A DNA stretch of 16,043 bases, taken from an uncultured Lachnospiraceae bacterium. GTDB lineage: Bacteria > Bacillota > Clostridia > Lachnospirales > Lachnospiraceae. The notes beneath the pieces are model-generated. The model was not told the origin of the DNA, searched no databases, and was given only the letters and a program-made list of their open reading frames with translations. The stretch is from positions 1 to 16,043 of the forward strand of contig CAJUSS010000081.1 in assembly GCA_910588895.1 (NCBI GenBank). The letters are read 5' to 3'. Position numbers and translations under genes: made by a program. Shown here one piece after another: positions 7,077 to 13,538 of the stretch; within the stretch, counting starts at the first letter, position 1; each line of letters begins with the position of its first letter.

Positions 7077-8370
7077 ACAGGCGTTTTTAGATGCACTGAA
7101 AGAGCATCTTAAGGTATTGGAGGACGAGGAGCAGGAGGATATCTTAGACGAATACCTCCAGCATATCGAGATGAAGATCAAGGACGGGCAGGAGGAAGAG
7201 GAGGCGATCAAGGATTTCGGGCCGGTGCAGGAGCTGGCAGCAGAGATCTTGGAGGCGTATCATGTGAAGCCGGACCTTGGACAGGGGCAGGAGCGCGGGA
7301 AGACGCGCGGGAAGACGCGTGGACAAAAGCGGTGGAGGAAGCTTGTGAGCAGGACCGGCTCGTTTGCCGGAAGGACAGGATCCCCTGGCCAGGAGGCAGA
7401 GGGGATGGAAGGAGGCGCGGCCGCCGGGGAGCTGGGACGTTACATAAAGAGGGCGGCTTTCAGCATCCTGGGAGCCGGGAAAAAAGCCGGGAGGCTGATC
7501 CTGCAGTGCGGCAGAGGCATTTTCCGGGCGATCAAAAGTCCCTTCCGGTGGATGGGAGCATATATGGCACCGGGGCGGACGCGGCTGTCGGATGGAGGCG
7601 CAGCCGGCGGCTGCGGCTATGCCGGTCAAGGGCCGGCAGGTGTCACGCCGGAAGGTCTGGCGGGTGTTGCGCCGGGAGGCCCGGCAGGTTTCTTGCCGAA
7701 CGCGCACGTCAGCAGAGGGGCAGGTGCCTGGGCAGGTAGAGCGCAGGCACGTCGGACAGGCGGGCTGGCGGAGCGGGCAGGAAGGGGGATCTTTCGGTCT
7801 GTCAGGCGGCTGGTGCGATGGCTGGTGGATCTGACTCTCTGGTGCTGCCGGATGGTCTGGAACGCAGGTGTACTGTTCGTGATGGCGTTTTCTGCATTTG
7901 TCGGCCTGTGCTTTCTCTTCTGCTTAGGGGTCCTCACCGTGCTCTTGTGCCAGGGCTATCCTTTTGCCGGTCCGGCGATCGGATGCCTGGGTGCAGTCCT
8001 GTGCTGTGCCGCTCTGACGGTGTTCAGCTGTACATTCTTTGCAGGAACAGCAGAAGGGGAAGTGAGAGGAGCCGGACGCGGCAGGAAGCCAGAAGGCATT
8101 GCAAGGGAAAATGTGCAAAGGGAGATAAAGAAAGAGCATAACAGCGTGGCAAGGAGTCGGGGGCTGGCAAGACAAGAAACCCACAAGGCCATAGAAAAAG
8201 AAGAGGAGGAGATAAGGGAAAAAGAGGAGACAGGCTGGCCGGAAAGGAAGGACCCAGGAGACAAAAGATCAAGAGATGGAGCGATGATAAAAGAGCAGAC
8301 GGACAGGAGTTCGGGAGAGGACGGAGCGAAGAGAAAGGAGGCGTTAGCAGATCATGGACAGGAAGGGTAA
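7069..8370 (+). CDS. HAAS/DUF1700-like membrane protein with Gly/Pro-rich repeat linker
   Basis: A 433-residue protein with parts of very different character. Residues 1-65 form a helical HAAS-type domain (MDRQAFLDALKEHL, DEYLQHIEMKIKDG, EEAIKDFGPVQELAAEILEAY), as in DUF1700 proteins that pair with PadR. Residues 70-250 are a long basic, Gly-rich linker with two internal repeats and two related amphipathic segments, GRGIFRAIKSPFRW (148-161) and GRGIFRSVRRLVRW (238-251). Two hydrophobic helices follow (about 264-294 and 297-324), and the tail (from 330) is highly charged and likely cytoplasmic. The ATG at 7069 is preferred (GGAGG 5 bases upstream); an in-frame GTG at 7057 is possible. Classic DUF1700 proteins are around 180-200 residues, so the linker and tail are unusual additions. 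A function beyond partnership with PadR is not known to me. Confidence 0.75.
   Translation: MDRQAFLDALKEHLKVLEDEEQEDILDEYLQHIEMKIKDGQEEEEAIKDFGPVQELAAEILEAYHVKPDLGQGQERGKTRGKTRGQKRWRKLVSRTGSFAGRTGSPGQEAEGMEGGAAAGELGRYIKRAAFSILGAGKKAGRLILQCGRGIFRAIKSPFRWMGAYMAPGRTRLSDGGAAGGCGYAGQGPAGVTPEGLAGVAPGGPAGFLPNAHVSRGAGAWAGRAQARRTGGLAERAGRGIFRSVRRLVRWLVDLTLWCCRMVWNAGVLFVMAFSAFVGLCFLFCLGVLTVLLCQGYPFAGPAIGCLGAVLCCAALTVFSCTFFAGTAEGEVRGAGRGRKPEGIARENVQREIKKEHNSVARSRGLARQETHKAIEKEEEEIREKEETGWPERKDPGDKRSRDGAMIKEQTDRSSGEDGAKRKEALADHGQEG
7295..7318 (+). repeat. Perfect 12-bp tandem duplication in the DUF1700-like gene
   Basis: GCGGGAAGACGC occurs at 7295-7306 and 7307-7318 without mismatch, giving the in-frame repeat GKTRGKTRG in the basic linker. 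Perfect identity suggests a recent slip. Confidence 0.85.
7630..7701 (+). repeat. 24-bp degenerate tandem repeat encoding a G(P/L)AG(V/F)xPx octapeptide
   Basis: Three in-frame units at 7630-7653, 7654-7677 and 7678-7701 encode GPAGVTPE, GLAGVAPG and GPAGFLPN. The spacing of Gly and Pro is loosely collagen- or elastin-like but is not a strict Gly-X-Y triplet. It lies in the linker before the membrane helices. Confidence 0.75.
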
Positions 8371-8878
8371 GAACTGGCTGAGAGGGATCATGGCCGGCAT
8401 CTTCTGTGCGGGCGTGTTGACGGGAGGGGTCGGGGTCGGAGTAGCTTTTGCCGACTTTTCCAGATTTACCTATGTGCCGGTCCGGGCGGATGAGGAGGCC
8501 TTTCAGACAGAGACCTTTACCTATGCGATCGGGCCGGAGGACGGAGAGCGGATCTGGATCCGGGACTTTTTGGGCGGGAAGCGCTGTTATCTAAAGGAGG
8601 ATGAGGAGATCTGCCAGGGCACGGTGGAGATCCGGGTAGTCTACGATGCAGAGCGGTGCAGACCCATGATGACACCTCGGATGGACCAGGAGGACGATCG
8701 GATCCTGGATCTTTACCTGGAGTCTTACAACAACGATCTGGAAGATCTGATGGCGGTCAAGGATCAGTTTTTGGAAGGCTTAAAGGACGGGCAGTGGCGG
8801 GAATTCCAGATCGAATATGTGAGGAGCGTGGAGTGCCATGTGAACCCGGCGGATCTTGATCGGATGCGGATGTATTGA
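8354..8878 (+). CDS. Hypothetical membrane-anchored protein, third gene of the padR operon
   Basis: A 174-residue protein with one N-terminal hydrophobic segment (about residues 9-33, with a Gly-rich GGVGVGVAFADFSRFTY end) that could be a membrane anchor or signal peptide. The rest is soluble and acidic, presumably outside the cell. The position after PadR and a DUF1700-like protein and the GVAFADFSRFTY juncture recall DUF4097-type proteins, but the expected long beta-rich DUF4097 region is not evident. The C-terminal half is helical and acidic (DDRILDLYLESYNNDLEDLM). AAGGAGG (8335-8341) lies 12 bases before the ATG, and the gene overlaps the preceding stop by 17 bases, so translation is probably coupled. 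It ends 40 bases before a strong terminator. I do not recognise a specific family. Confidence 0.7.
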   Translation: MDRKGKNWLRGIMAGIFCAGVLTGGVGVGVAFADFSRFTYVPVRADEEAFQTETFTYAIGPEDGERIWIRDFLGGKRCYLKEDEEICQGTVEIRVVYDAERCRPMMTPRMDQEDDRILDLYLESYNNDLEDLMAVKDQFLEGLKDGQWREFQIEYVRSVECHVNPADLDRMRMY

Positions 8879-8918
8879 TCGTTGCTGTTCACATTACTAT
8901 CTGGTGTTATAAAAGCTG

Positions 8919-8953
8919 GGATGAGGCCGTCGTAAAAGGGCCTCATCCTTTTT
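8919..8953 (+). terminator. Rho-independent terminator of the padR operon
   Basis: A perfect 10-bp stem, GGATGAGGCC (8919-8928) with GGCCTCATCC (8939-8948), encloses a 10-base loop and is followed by TTTTT (8949-8953). On the minus strand the same hairpin is followed only by CAGCTTTTAT, so it may serve weakly for the convergent gene too. Confidence 0.93.
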
Positions 8954-8993
8954 CTGTCAGTCCATGGATGTGTAAGCCCACAAAGGCGTCGGT

Positions 8994-10025
8994 CTATTGA
9001 TGCGCCAGCCGCTTAAGATCCTCCGCAAACTGCTGCACAGCCTCTTTACTTGTGGCCCAGGAGGTGACGAAGCGGACGGCGGTGTGGTCCTCATCCACTG
9101 CCTGCTGATCCTGGAACTGGTAGCTTTCCCGGAGTCTGGCGATCAGGTCATTGGGCAGGATCGGGAACTGCTGGTTGGTGGCGGAATCCGAGAAGAAGGG
9201 GAAGCCGCAGTCCGTAAATGCGTTCTTTAAGATCGACGCCATGGCATTGGCATGGGAGGCCAGCATGAAGAAAAGGCCGTCCTGGAACAGCTCTTCGAAC
9301 TGGATCCCTAAGAGGAATCCTTTAGCCAGCATGGCGCCTTTCTGTTTGATCAGGAAGCGGAGATCTGCTTTCAGATCCGGGTGGACGATCACCAGGGCTT
9401 CGCCGAACAGTGCGCCGTTCTTGGTCCCGCCGATGTAAAAGACATCCGCCAGACGGGCGATGTCCGCTAAGGTCAGGTCGTTGACGGAGCTGGTGAGGGC
9501 CGCGCCCAGCCGTGCGCCGTCTAAGAAAAGATACAGACCATTCTGCCTGCAGAAGCGGGAAAGAGCCTCCAGCTCGGACAATGTATACTGGGTGCCGATC
9601 TCGGTGGTATCCGAGATATAGACCATCTTGGGCTGGACCATATGCTCGTCGGTGTGTCCGTCCAAGGTCTTTTGGATCAGGGACGGGGTCAGCTTCCCAT
9701 CCGCCGCGTACTGGGTCAGGACCTTGTGGCCGGTGGATTCCACCGCTCCGGTCTCATGGACATTGATATGGCCGGTCTCGGCGGAGATCACTGCCTGGTG
9801 CGGGCGGAGGGCGGCGCTGATCACGGTCATATTGGTCTGGGTCCCGCCTATCAGCATGTGGATATCCACATCCTCACGGCAGATCGCCTTTTTGATCAGC
9901 TCCTTTGCGTGTTCGGTATGCCGGTCCATGCTGTAGCCTGCGTGCTGGTCTAAGCTGGCATTTTGGATCGCCTCTAAGATCTTGGGGTGCGCCCCTTCGC
10001 TGTAATCATTGTTAAAACAGTACAT
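8994..10025 (-). CDS. Threonine-aldolase-like PLP enzyme (beta-eliminating lyase family)
   Basis: A cytoplasmic fold-type I pyridoxal-phosphate enzyme of 343 residues, matching low-specificity L-threonine aldolase, which splits threonine/allo-threonine to glycine and acetaldehyde. Motifs: FNNDYSEGAHP at the N-terminus, GGTQTN (60-65) for phosphate binding, His86 (TGHINVHE) that stacks on PLP, Asp169 in LDGARLG that pairs with the ring nitrogen, and the Schiff-base Lys202 in GGTKNG. The start at 10025 is set by AGGAGGAGG a few bases upstream; an in-frame extension to 10064 adds a basic stretch that is not family-like. It is monocistronic with its own likely promoter and converges on the padR operon. 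Aromatic-amino-acid lyases and alliinase-like enzymes share the fold; the GGTKNG motif favours the aldolase. Confidence 0.93.
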   Translation of the reverse strand: MYCFNNDYSEGAHPKILEAIQNASLDQHAGYSMDRHTEHAKELIKKAICREDVDIHMLIGGTQTNMTVISAALRPHQAVISAETGHINVHETGAVESTGHKVLTQYAADGKLTPSLIQKTLDGHTDEHMVQPKMVYISDTTEIGTQYTLSELEALSRFCRQNGLYLFLDGARLGAALTSSVNDLTLADIARLADVFYIGGTKNGALFGEALVIVHPDLKADLRFLIKQKGAMLAKGFLLGIQFEELFQDGLFFMLASHANAMASILKNAFTDCGFPFFSDSATNQQFPILPNDLIARLRESYQFQDQQAVDEDHTAVRFVTSWATSKEAVQQFAEDLKRLAHQ

Positions 10026-10060
10026 CTGTATCCTCCTCCTGGATCTTGGTATCTGAGCGG

Positions 10061-10162
10061 TCATTGTTGCCTAGGGCCGCATTTTGGAAAGATCGATCGC
10101 CAGGTCAAAAACATGTTGACTTTGATCGTATGGGCATTTGTCTGCGCTGATGCGGATGGCAT
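10061..10162 (-). CDS. Possible 33-residue upstream ORF in the aldolase leader
   Basis: On the minus strand an ATG at 10162 opens a 33-codon frame (MPSASAQTNAHTIKVNMF...) ending in TGA at 10061-10063, 36 bases before the aldolase start. AAGGAAGG lies about 10 bases upstream. A second ATG at 10170 in another frame gives a 21-codon alternative. It may be a leader peptide or nothing; codon evidence is too small to decide. Confidence 0.15.
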   Translation of the reverse strand: MPSASAQTNAHTIKVNMFLTWRSIFPKCGPRQQ

Positions 10163-10203
10163 AGTACCATTTCCTTCCTTAAAAAGATATCTTACTTAGG
10201 GTC

Positions 10204-10233
10204 ATCATAGCATAAAAAAGATCATATACGCAA
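10204..10233 (-). promoter_or_regulatory. Likely promoter of the aldolase gene
   Basis: On the minus strand, TTGCGT (10228-10233) and TATGAT (10204-10209) are 18 bases apart, and the -10 box is preceded by TGC, giving an extended -10 (TGnTATGAT). The transcript would carry a leader of about 170 bases before the ATG at 10025. Confidence 0.5.
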
Positions 10234-10308
10234 TATTTTTTGCCGATATGCGATAAAAGCCACTATATGTTCGTTCATGATGACTTTAAAGTTTTCGTCC
10301 CTTTAGGC

Positions 10309-10427
10309 AAGACATTGGCAGTTGTTCTGCTGGAAACTGTGTCTTCTAAAATGAAATAAAAAGAGGTCCCCCTCTTTTTGATAAGGACTGATCGATCCAG
10401 ATCCTTATCAAGGAGGGGGCATTTTTT
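10309..10427 (+). ncRNA. Candidate small RNA ending at an orphan terminator
   Basis: No plus-strand gene lies between the padR-operon terminator (8953) and the strong terminator at 10368-10427, so that terminator may end a non-coding transcript. Just upstream is a nested hairpin: AAGACA (10309-10314) with TGTCTT (10340-10345), and inside it CAGTT (10319-10323) with AACTG (10335-10339). A weak promoter-like pair TTGCCG (10240-10245) and TATATG (10264-10269) lies ahead. The true 5' end is not known. The terminator can also be explained as serving the minus-strand XRE gene. Confidence 0.25.
10358..10427. terminator. Strong bidirectional rho-independent terminator
   Basis: Plus strand: CCCCCTC (10368-10374) pairs with GAGGGGG (10413-10419), and TTGATAAGGA (10378-10387) with TCCTTATCAA (10402-10411), followed by TTTTTT (10422-10427). 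Minus strand: the same hairpin is followed by CCTCTTTTTATTTC, and a second small hairpin AAAAAGAGG/CCTCTTTTT (10358-10379) overlaps it. The minus-strand function fits the XRE gene ending at 10531. Confidence 0.9.
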
Positions 10428-10530
10428 ATCTTCTGGTCCACCTGCCTGCATTTAATGGCCTGCGCCCCTTTATCTACCCGTTCCTATCCATATTGGATGA
10501 GGGATCAGAGAAGGGGATCGGCAACATCGG

Positions 10531-11019
10531 TCAAGGGGTGTCTATATCGGTTTTGGATATATATCCCGCAGGCTTAGCGTGGTCATCCGGCGGGGCGGAT
10601 CCGGCAGATCTGGCCGATCCAGCGGACATAGACTCTCCATGAGGCCCAGTGGACGGGACAAGATTGTCGGTTGGGGCGGGCTCTGCCTGCTGGCTGGCCA
10701 AAAGTCCCAGGAGGACGCCCTGGGCGATCCACTTGTTCCGGTCCGAAAGGTCGTTAAATAAGCGGTCCATGTCCTTTGCGGAGGGGCTGGGATAAGAAGA
10801 ACCCAGGACCTGATATTCCGGATACCGGTTTTCTGAGTAGCCTACGATGTAATCGATCGATGCGTGGAAGATGTCGGCCATCCGCATCAAAAGATCGATG
10901 CTGGGTTCATTTTTCCCGTTCTCATAGGCACTGATCATCTTCTGGGAAACGTTCAGCTTCATCCCCAGGCTGATCTGGCTCATCCTTTTTTCTTTTCTCA
11001 ATTCTGCAATCCTGTTCAT
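10531..11019 (-). CDS. XRE-family helix-turn-helix regulator
   Basis: A 162-residue DNA-binding protein. Residues 3-60 are a Cro/CI-type HTH: IAELRKEKRMSQISLGMKL, the turn and recognition helix NVSQKMISAYENGKNEPS, then LLMRMADIFHASIDYIVGYS. Residues 80-110 may form a helical dimerisation part (DRLFNDLSDRNKWIAQGVLL), and from about 111 the tail is low-complexity (SAGSARSAGSAPPDD) and probably disordered. GGAGAG lies 7 bases before the ATG at 11019. It is divergent from the recombinase-like gene across a 257-base region with a consensus promoter and palindromes that it may bind. The possible minus-strand -10 TACAAT (11088-11093) has no good -35. A small inverted repeat GATAG-TAG-CTATC (11045-11057) lies in its leader. 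A terminator follows 100 bases after its stop. Confidence 0.92.
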   Translation of the reverse strand: MNRIAELRKEKRMSQISLGMKLNVSQKMISAYENGKNEPSIDLLMRMADIFHASIDYIVGYSENRYPEYQVLGSSYPSPSAKDMDRLFNDLSDRNKWIAQGVLLGLLASQQAEPAPTDNLVPSTGPHGESMSAGSARSAGSAPPDDHAKPAGYISKTDIDTP

Positions 11020-11104
11020 GCGGACTCTCCATCCCGATATAGTCGATAGTAGCTATCCTTAAGTGATCCCGAGTAGTTTTTAAGGTTATTGTAAGAAAAA
11101 AACA

Positions 11105-11133
11105 TTGACTTGAATATTCGCTAAGGGTATAAT
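11105..11133 (+). promoter_or_regulatory. Near-consensus sigma-A promoter for the recombinase-like gene and polysaccharide cluster
   Basis: TTGACT (11105-11110), a 17-base spacer, then a perfect TATAAT (11128-11133). Expected start of transcription is near 11140, giving a leader of about 135 bases to the ATG at 11277. This is the best promoter in the window. Confidence 0.88.
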
Positions 11134-11159
11134 GATACCTGCAAAAGGTATAAATACCT
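11126..11159. promoter_or_regulatory. Paired palindromic operators over the -10 box and transcription start
   Basis: GGTAT-AATG-ATACC (11126-11139) covers the -10 box, and the perfect palindrome AGGTATAAATACCT (11146-11159) covers the expected start region. Their centres are 20 bp apart, about two helical turns. The inner half-sites also pair as ATACCT-GCAAA-AGGTAT (11135-11151). Binding by the adjacent XRE protein is inferred from divergence and site layout. Confidence 0.65.
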
Positions 11160-11276
11160 GGAAAAGTTCTACCAGAAGAAGTTATTTGGATATTGAGGCC
11201 GGAAAAAGGTCCGCTGTGCGGATGTAAAAAGGAATGGCAGGACAAGGGGCCGGGACGGGAAAGGGGAGAAAGCCTA

Positions 11277-12224
11277 ATGGTCAGAGCATGGGAGGGGCTG
11301 CCAGGGGGAACGCTGGATGGGCTGATCGAAGATTTCATCCGCAGCCAGGTGATCGGACGGGGATTGGATGACCGGACGGAAAAGGCTTATCGGCTGGATC
11401 TGGAGCATTTTTCTCGGTGGCTTGAGGGGGAGGAAGAGGCAGCGGCTGGGAGCGATCCAAAGGAGAGAAAGATCAAAGAGGCAGCTCCAAAACAGTCCGC
11501 CCTGGAACAGACAGACCTGGAACAGAAGGTCCAGCGGTATCTGTATCATCTATCGAAGGAAAGAAAGCTGCGGACCTCTACGATCTCCAGAAAAGGCCGG
11601 GTATTCCGCTACTTTTTGACGTATCTGTCGCAGATCGGCAAGATCCCCGAGAGCCATGCGCCGGATAGGGTGAGCGGGACGCATATGCCGAAAGCGGCAG
11701 GGTTGGCAGGGAGACAGGAGAGCGCGTTTGGAAGAGACAACCTTTCTAAAAAGGAGATCGACGCCTTTTTTCGGACGATCCAGCGCGAGATGGAAGAACT
11801 GGACAGTGATTTTCGCAGGCGGATCTGTCTGCGGGATCTGGTGATGATGGAGCTGCTCTTTTACCATGGGATCGAGGTCAGCCAGCTGCTGTGCTTAAGG
11901 GTCTTGGACTATGACCGGGAGAACGGTGTCCTGACTGTGCGCAGGAAGCGGGGAAAAGACCGGCAGATCTACCTGTATTCCAAGGTCTTGCGGGAGCGGA
12001 TGGAGCGGTGGCTCATGGAGCATAGGTGCTTTGAGAGAGAGGGTGAGTACCGGGAGATGATGTTTTTGTCTAAGCTGGGACGGCCCTTGTCCATGAAGAT
12101 GGTGATCAATATCTTTGAGAAATATCGGGAGAGGGCGGGGATCGAGAAGGCGGTCACACCGAAGGACTTAAAGGGGAGTATGGGGACGTATGCAAGGGAA
12201 TTGATGCGGGAGATTTGCGGGTAA
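11277..12224 (+). CDS. Tyrosine-recombinase-like protein lacking catalytic residues
   Basis: A 315-residue protein with the two-domain layout of XerC/XerD-type recombinases. Residues 11-125 are the SAM-like core-binding domain (LIEDFIRSQ, TEKAYRLDLEHFSRWL) carrying a charged insertion at about 50-85; residues 155-315 match the catalytic domain (LLFYHGIEVSQLLCLRVLDYD, then RRKRGKDRQIYL). The usual GLRxSE reads GIEVSQ, so the first catalytic Arg is Glu200. The beta-hairpin Lys (Lys227) is kept. The HxLRH box reads KDLKG (296-300), and the protein stops at residue 315 before the His/Trp and nucleophilic Tyr. It should therefore bind DNA but not recombine it. GGGGAG lies 8 bases before the ATG at 11277; the frame is open up to 11193. 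ugd begins 29 bases after its stop, so it is probably the first gene of that operon. Confidence 0.85.
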   Translation: MVRAWEGLPGGTLDGLIEDFIRSQVIGRGLDDRTEKAYRLDLEHFSRWLEGEEEAAAGSDPKERKIKEAAPKQSALEQTDLEQKVQRYLYHLSKERKLRTSTISRKGRVFRYFLTYLSQIGKIPESHAPDRVSGTHMPKAAGLAGRQESAFGRDNLSKKEIDAFFRTIQREMEELDSDFRRRICLRDLVMMELLFYHGIEVSQLLCLRVLDYDRENGVLTVRRKRGKDRQIYLYSKVLRERMERWLMEHRCFEREGEYREMMFLSKLGRPLSMKMVINIFEKYRERAGIEKAVTPKDLKGSMGTYARELMREICG

Positions 12225-12253
12225 GGGGTAAGGTGAAGGGAGAATATGAACAA

Positions 12254-13525
12254 ATGAGGATCACAGTTGCAGGGATCGGGTATGTAGGTCTGTCAATGGC
12301 AGTCTTACTGGCACAGAAGAATGATGTCATAGCAGTAGATATAATCAAGGAAAAAGTGGATTTATTAAATTCTAGAAAATCGCCTATACAGGATAAAGAG
12401 CTGGAAGAGTATCTAGCAGAACAGATTGATGTATCCATGCCAACTTTACGTGATCAACGACCGGGACTTTGGGCAACAACCGATGAACAGGAAGCTTATA
12501 AGGATGCAGAACTTGTGGTGGTTGCTGCACCAACGAACTATGATATTGTAAGATCCTATTTTGATACGTCTGCAGTTGAGGCAGTATTAAGCAGTATCAT
12601 GCAGATCAACCCAGAAGCGATCATCGTGATAAAGTCAACTATCCCGGTAGGCTATACGAAAAGTGTGAGGGAAAAGATGAAGAGCAGGAACATCTTGTTT
12701 AGTCCAGAATTTTTGCGGGAGTCCCGAGCTCTTTATGATAATCTTTATCCAAGTCGGATCATTGTAGGAGTAGATGAGAAAGATGAAAGACTTGTGGGAT
12801 GGGGGTATCGATTTGCAGAGCTCTTACAAGAAGCTGCCATAAAGAAGGATATCCCTAAGCTTTTTATCGGTTTTCATGAGGCAGAGGCAATAAAACTTTT
12901 TGCCAATACATATCTTGCTATGCGAGTAGGGTTCTTCAATGAGTTGGATACCTATGCAGAGCTGAAAGGATTTAATACACAACAGATCATTGACGGCATG
13001 TGCTTAGACCCAAGGATAGGGGCACATTACAATAATCCATCTTTTGGATATGGCGGATATTGTCTGCCAAAAGATTCTAAACAGCTCTTGGCCAATTTTG
13101 AAGGCGTTCCCGAAAGCATTATAAAAGCGATCATAGATAGTAATCGTGTGCGAAAGGACCATATCGCCGAGCAGATATTGGAAAAGGCTGGATTTGACGG
13201 TAAACAGGATGCAGAGGACTATTTTAAGTCAGACAATCCTGCATGTGTGATCGGGATTTACCGATTGACGATGAAAAGTGATTCTGATAATTTCCGGCAT
13301 AGTGCGATACAGGGAGTCATCAAGAGATTAAAATCCTATGGCGCAAAGATCATCATCTATGAACCGACGCTTAAGAATGGAGAGGAGTTTTATGGTGACC
13401 GAGTAGTGAACGATCTGAACACTTTTAAAACGGATAGTAATGTGATCGTGGCAAATCGGTTTCATAGCTGTTTAGAGGATGTAAGAAAAAAGGTATATAC
13501 GAGAGATATCTATCAGAAGGACTAA
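12254..13525 (+). CDS. ugd: UDP-glucose 6-dehydrogenase
   Basis: Cytoplasmic NAD+-dependent enzyme oxidising UDP-glucose to UDP-glucuronate, a precursor for acidic polysaccharides. It has 423 residues; the bacterial short form is about 390-420. GxGxxG is at 7-12 (GIGYVG) with Asp29 ending the second strand. Diagnostic blocks: STIPVGYT, FSPEFLRESRALYDNLYPSR (149-168), the central helix EAIKLFANTYLAMR with Lys214 and Asn218, and FGYGGYCLPKDSKQL with catalytic Cys270 and Asp274. The C-terminal UDP-binding domain begins at about 320. The FSPEFLRE and GGYCLPKD motifs favour UDP-glucose over the UDP-ManNAc dehydrogenases. AAGGGAGA (12236-12243) supports the ATG at 12254. Codon use is clearly more AT-rich than in the genes before it (more ATT, ATA, TTT), suggesting a different history. 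Confidence 0.93.
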   Translation: MRITVAGIGYVGLSMAVLLAQKNDVIAVDIIKEKVDLLNSRKSPIQDKELEEYLAEQIDVSMPTLRDQRPGLWATTDEQEAYKDAELVVVAAPTNYDIVRSYFDTSAVEAVLSSIMQINPEAIIVIKSTIPVGYTKSVREKMKSRNILFSPEFLRESRALYDNLYPSRIIVGVDEKDERLVGWGYRFAELLQEAAIKKDIPKLFIGFHEAEAIKLFANTYLAMRVGFFNELDTYAELKGFNTQQIIDGMCLDPRIGAHYNNPSFGYGGYCLPKDSKQLLANFEGVPESIIKAIIDSNRVRKDHIAEQILEKAGFDGKQDAEDYFKSDNPACVIGIYRLTMKSDSDNFRHSAIQGVIKRLKSYGAKIIIYEPTLKNGEEFYGDRVVNDLNTFKTDSNVIVANRFHSCLEDVRKKVYTRDIYQKD

Positions 13526-13538
13526 AGGAGCTAGAAAA

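Noticed and set aside
9987..10199. A 70-codon plus-strand frame over the aldolase start and its leader
   Set aside because: It is antisense to the aldolase N-terminus, has no ribosome site and no family features.
11193..11276. Extended N-terminus of the recombinase-like protein from a TTG at 11193
   Set aside because: The added residues are basic and not family-like, while GGGGAG at 11263-11268 supports the ATG at 11277.
12181..12260. Frameshift as the cause of the short recombinase C-terminus
   Set aside because: The other two frames after 12224 do not encode a GHxxxxTTxxYxH-like ending before ugd begins, so there is no sign of a displaced Tyr segment.
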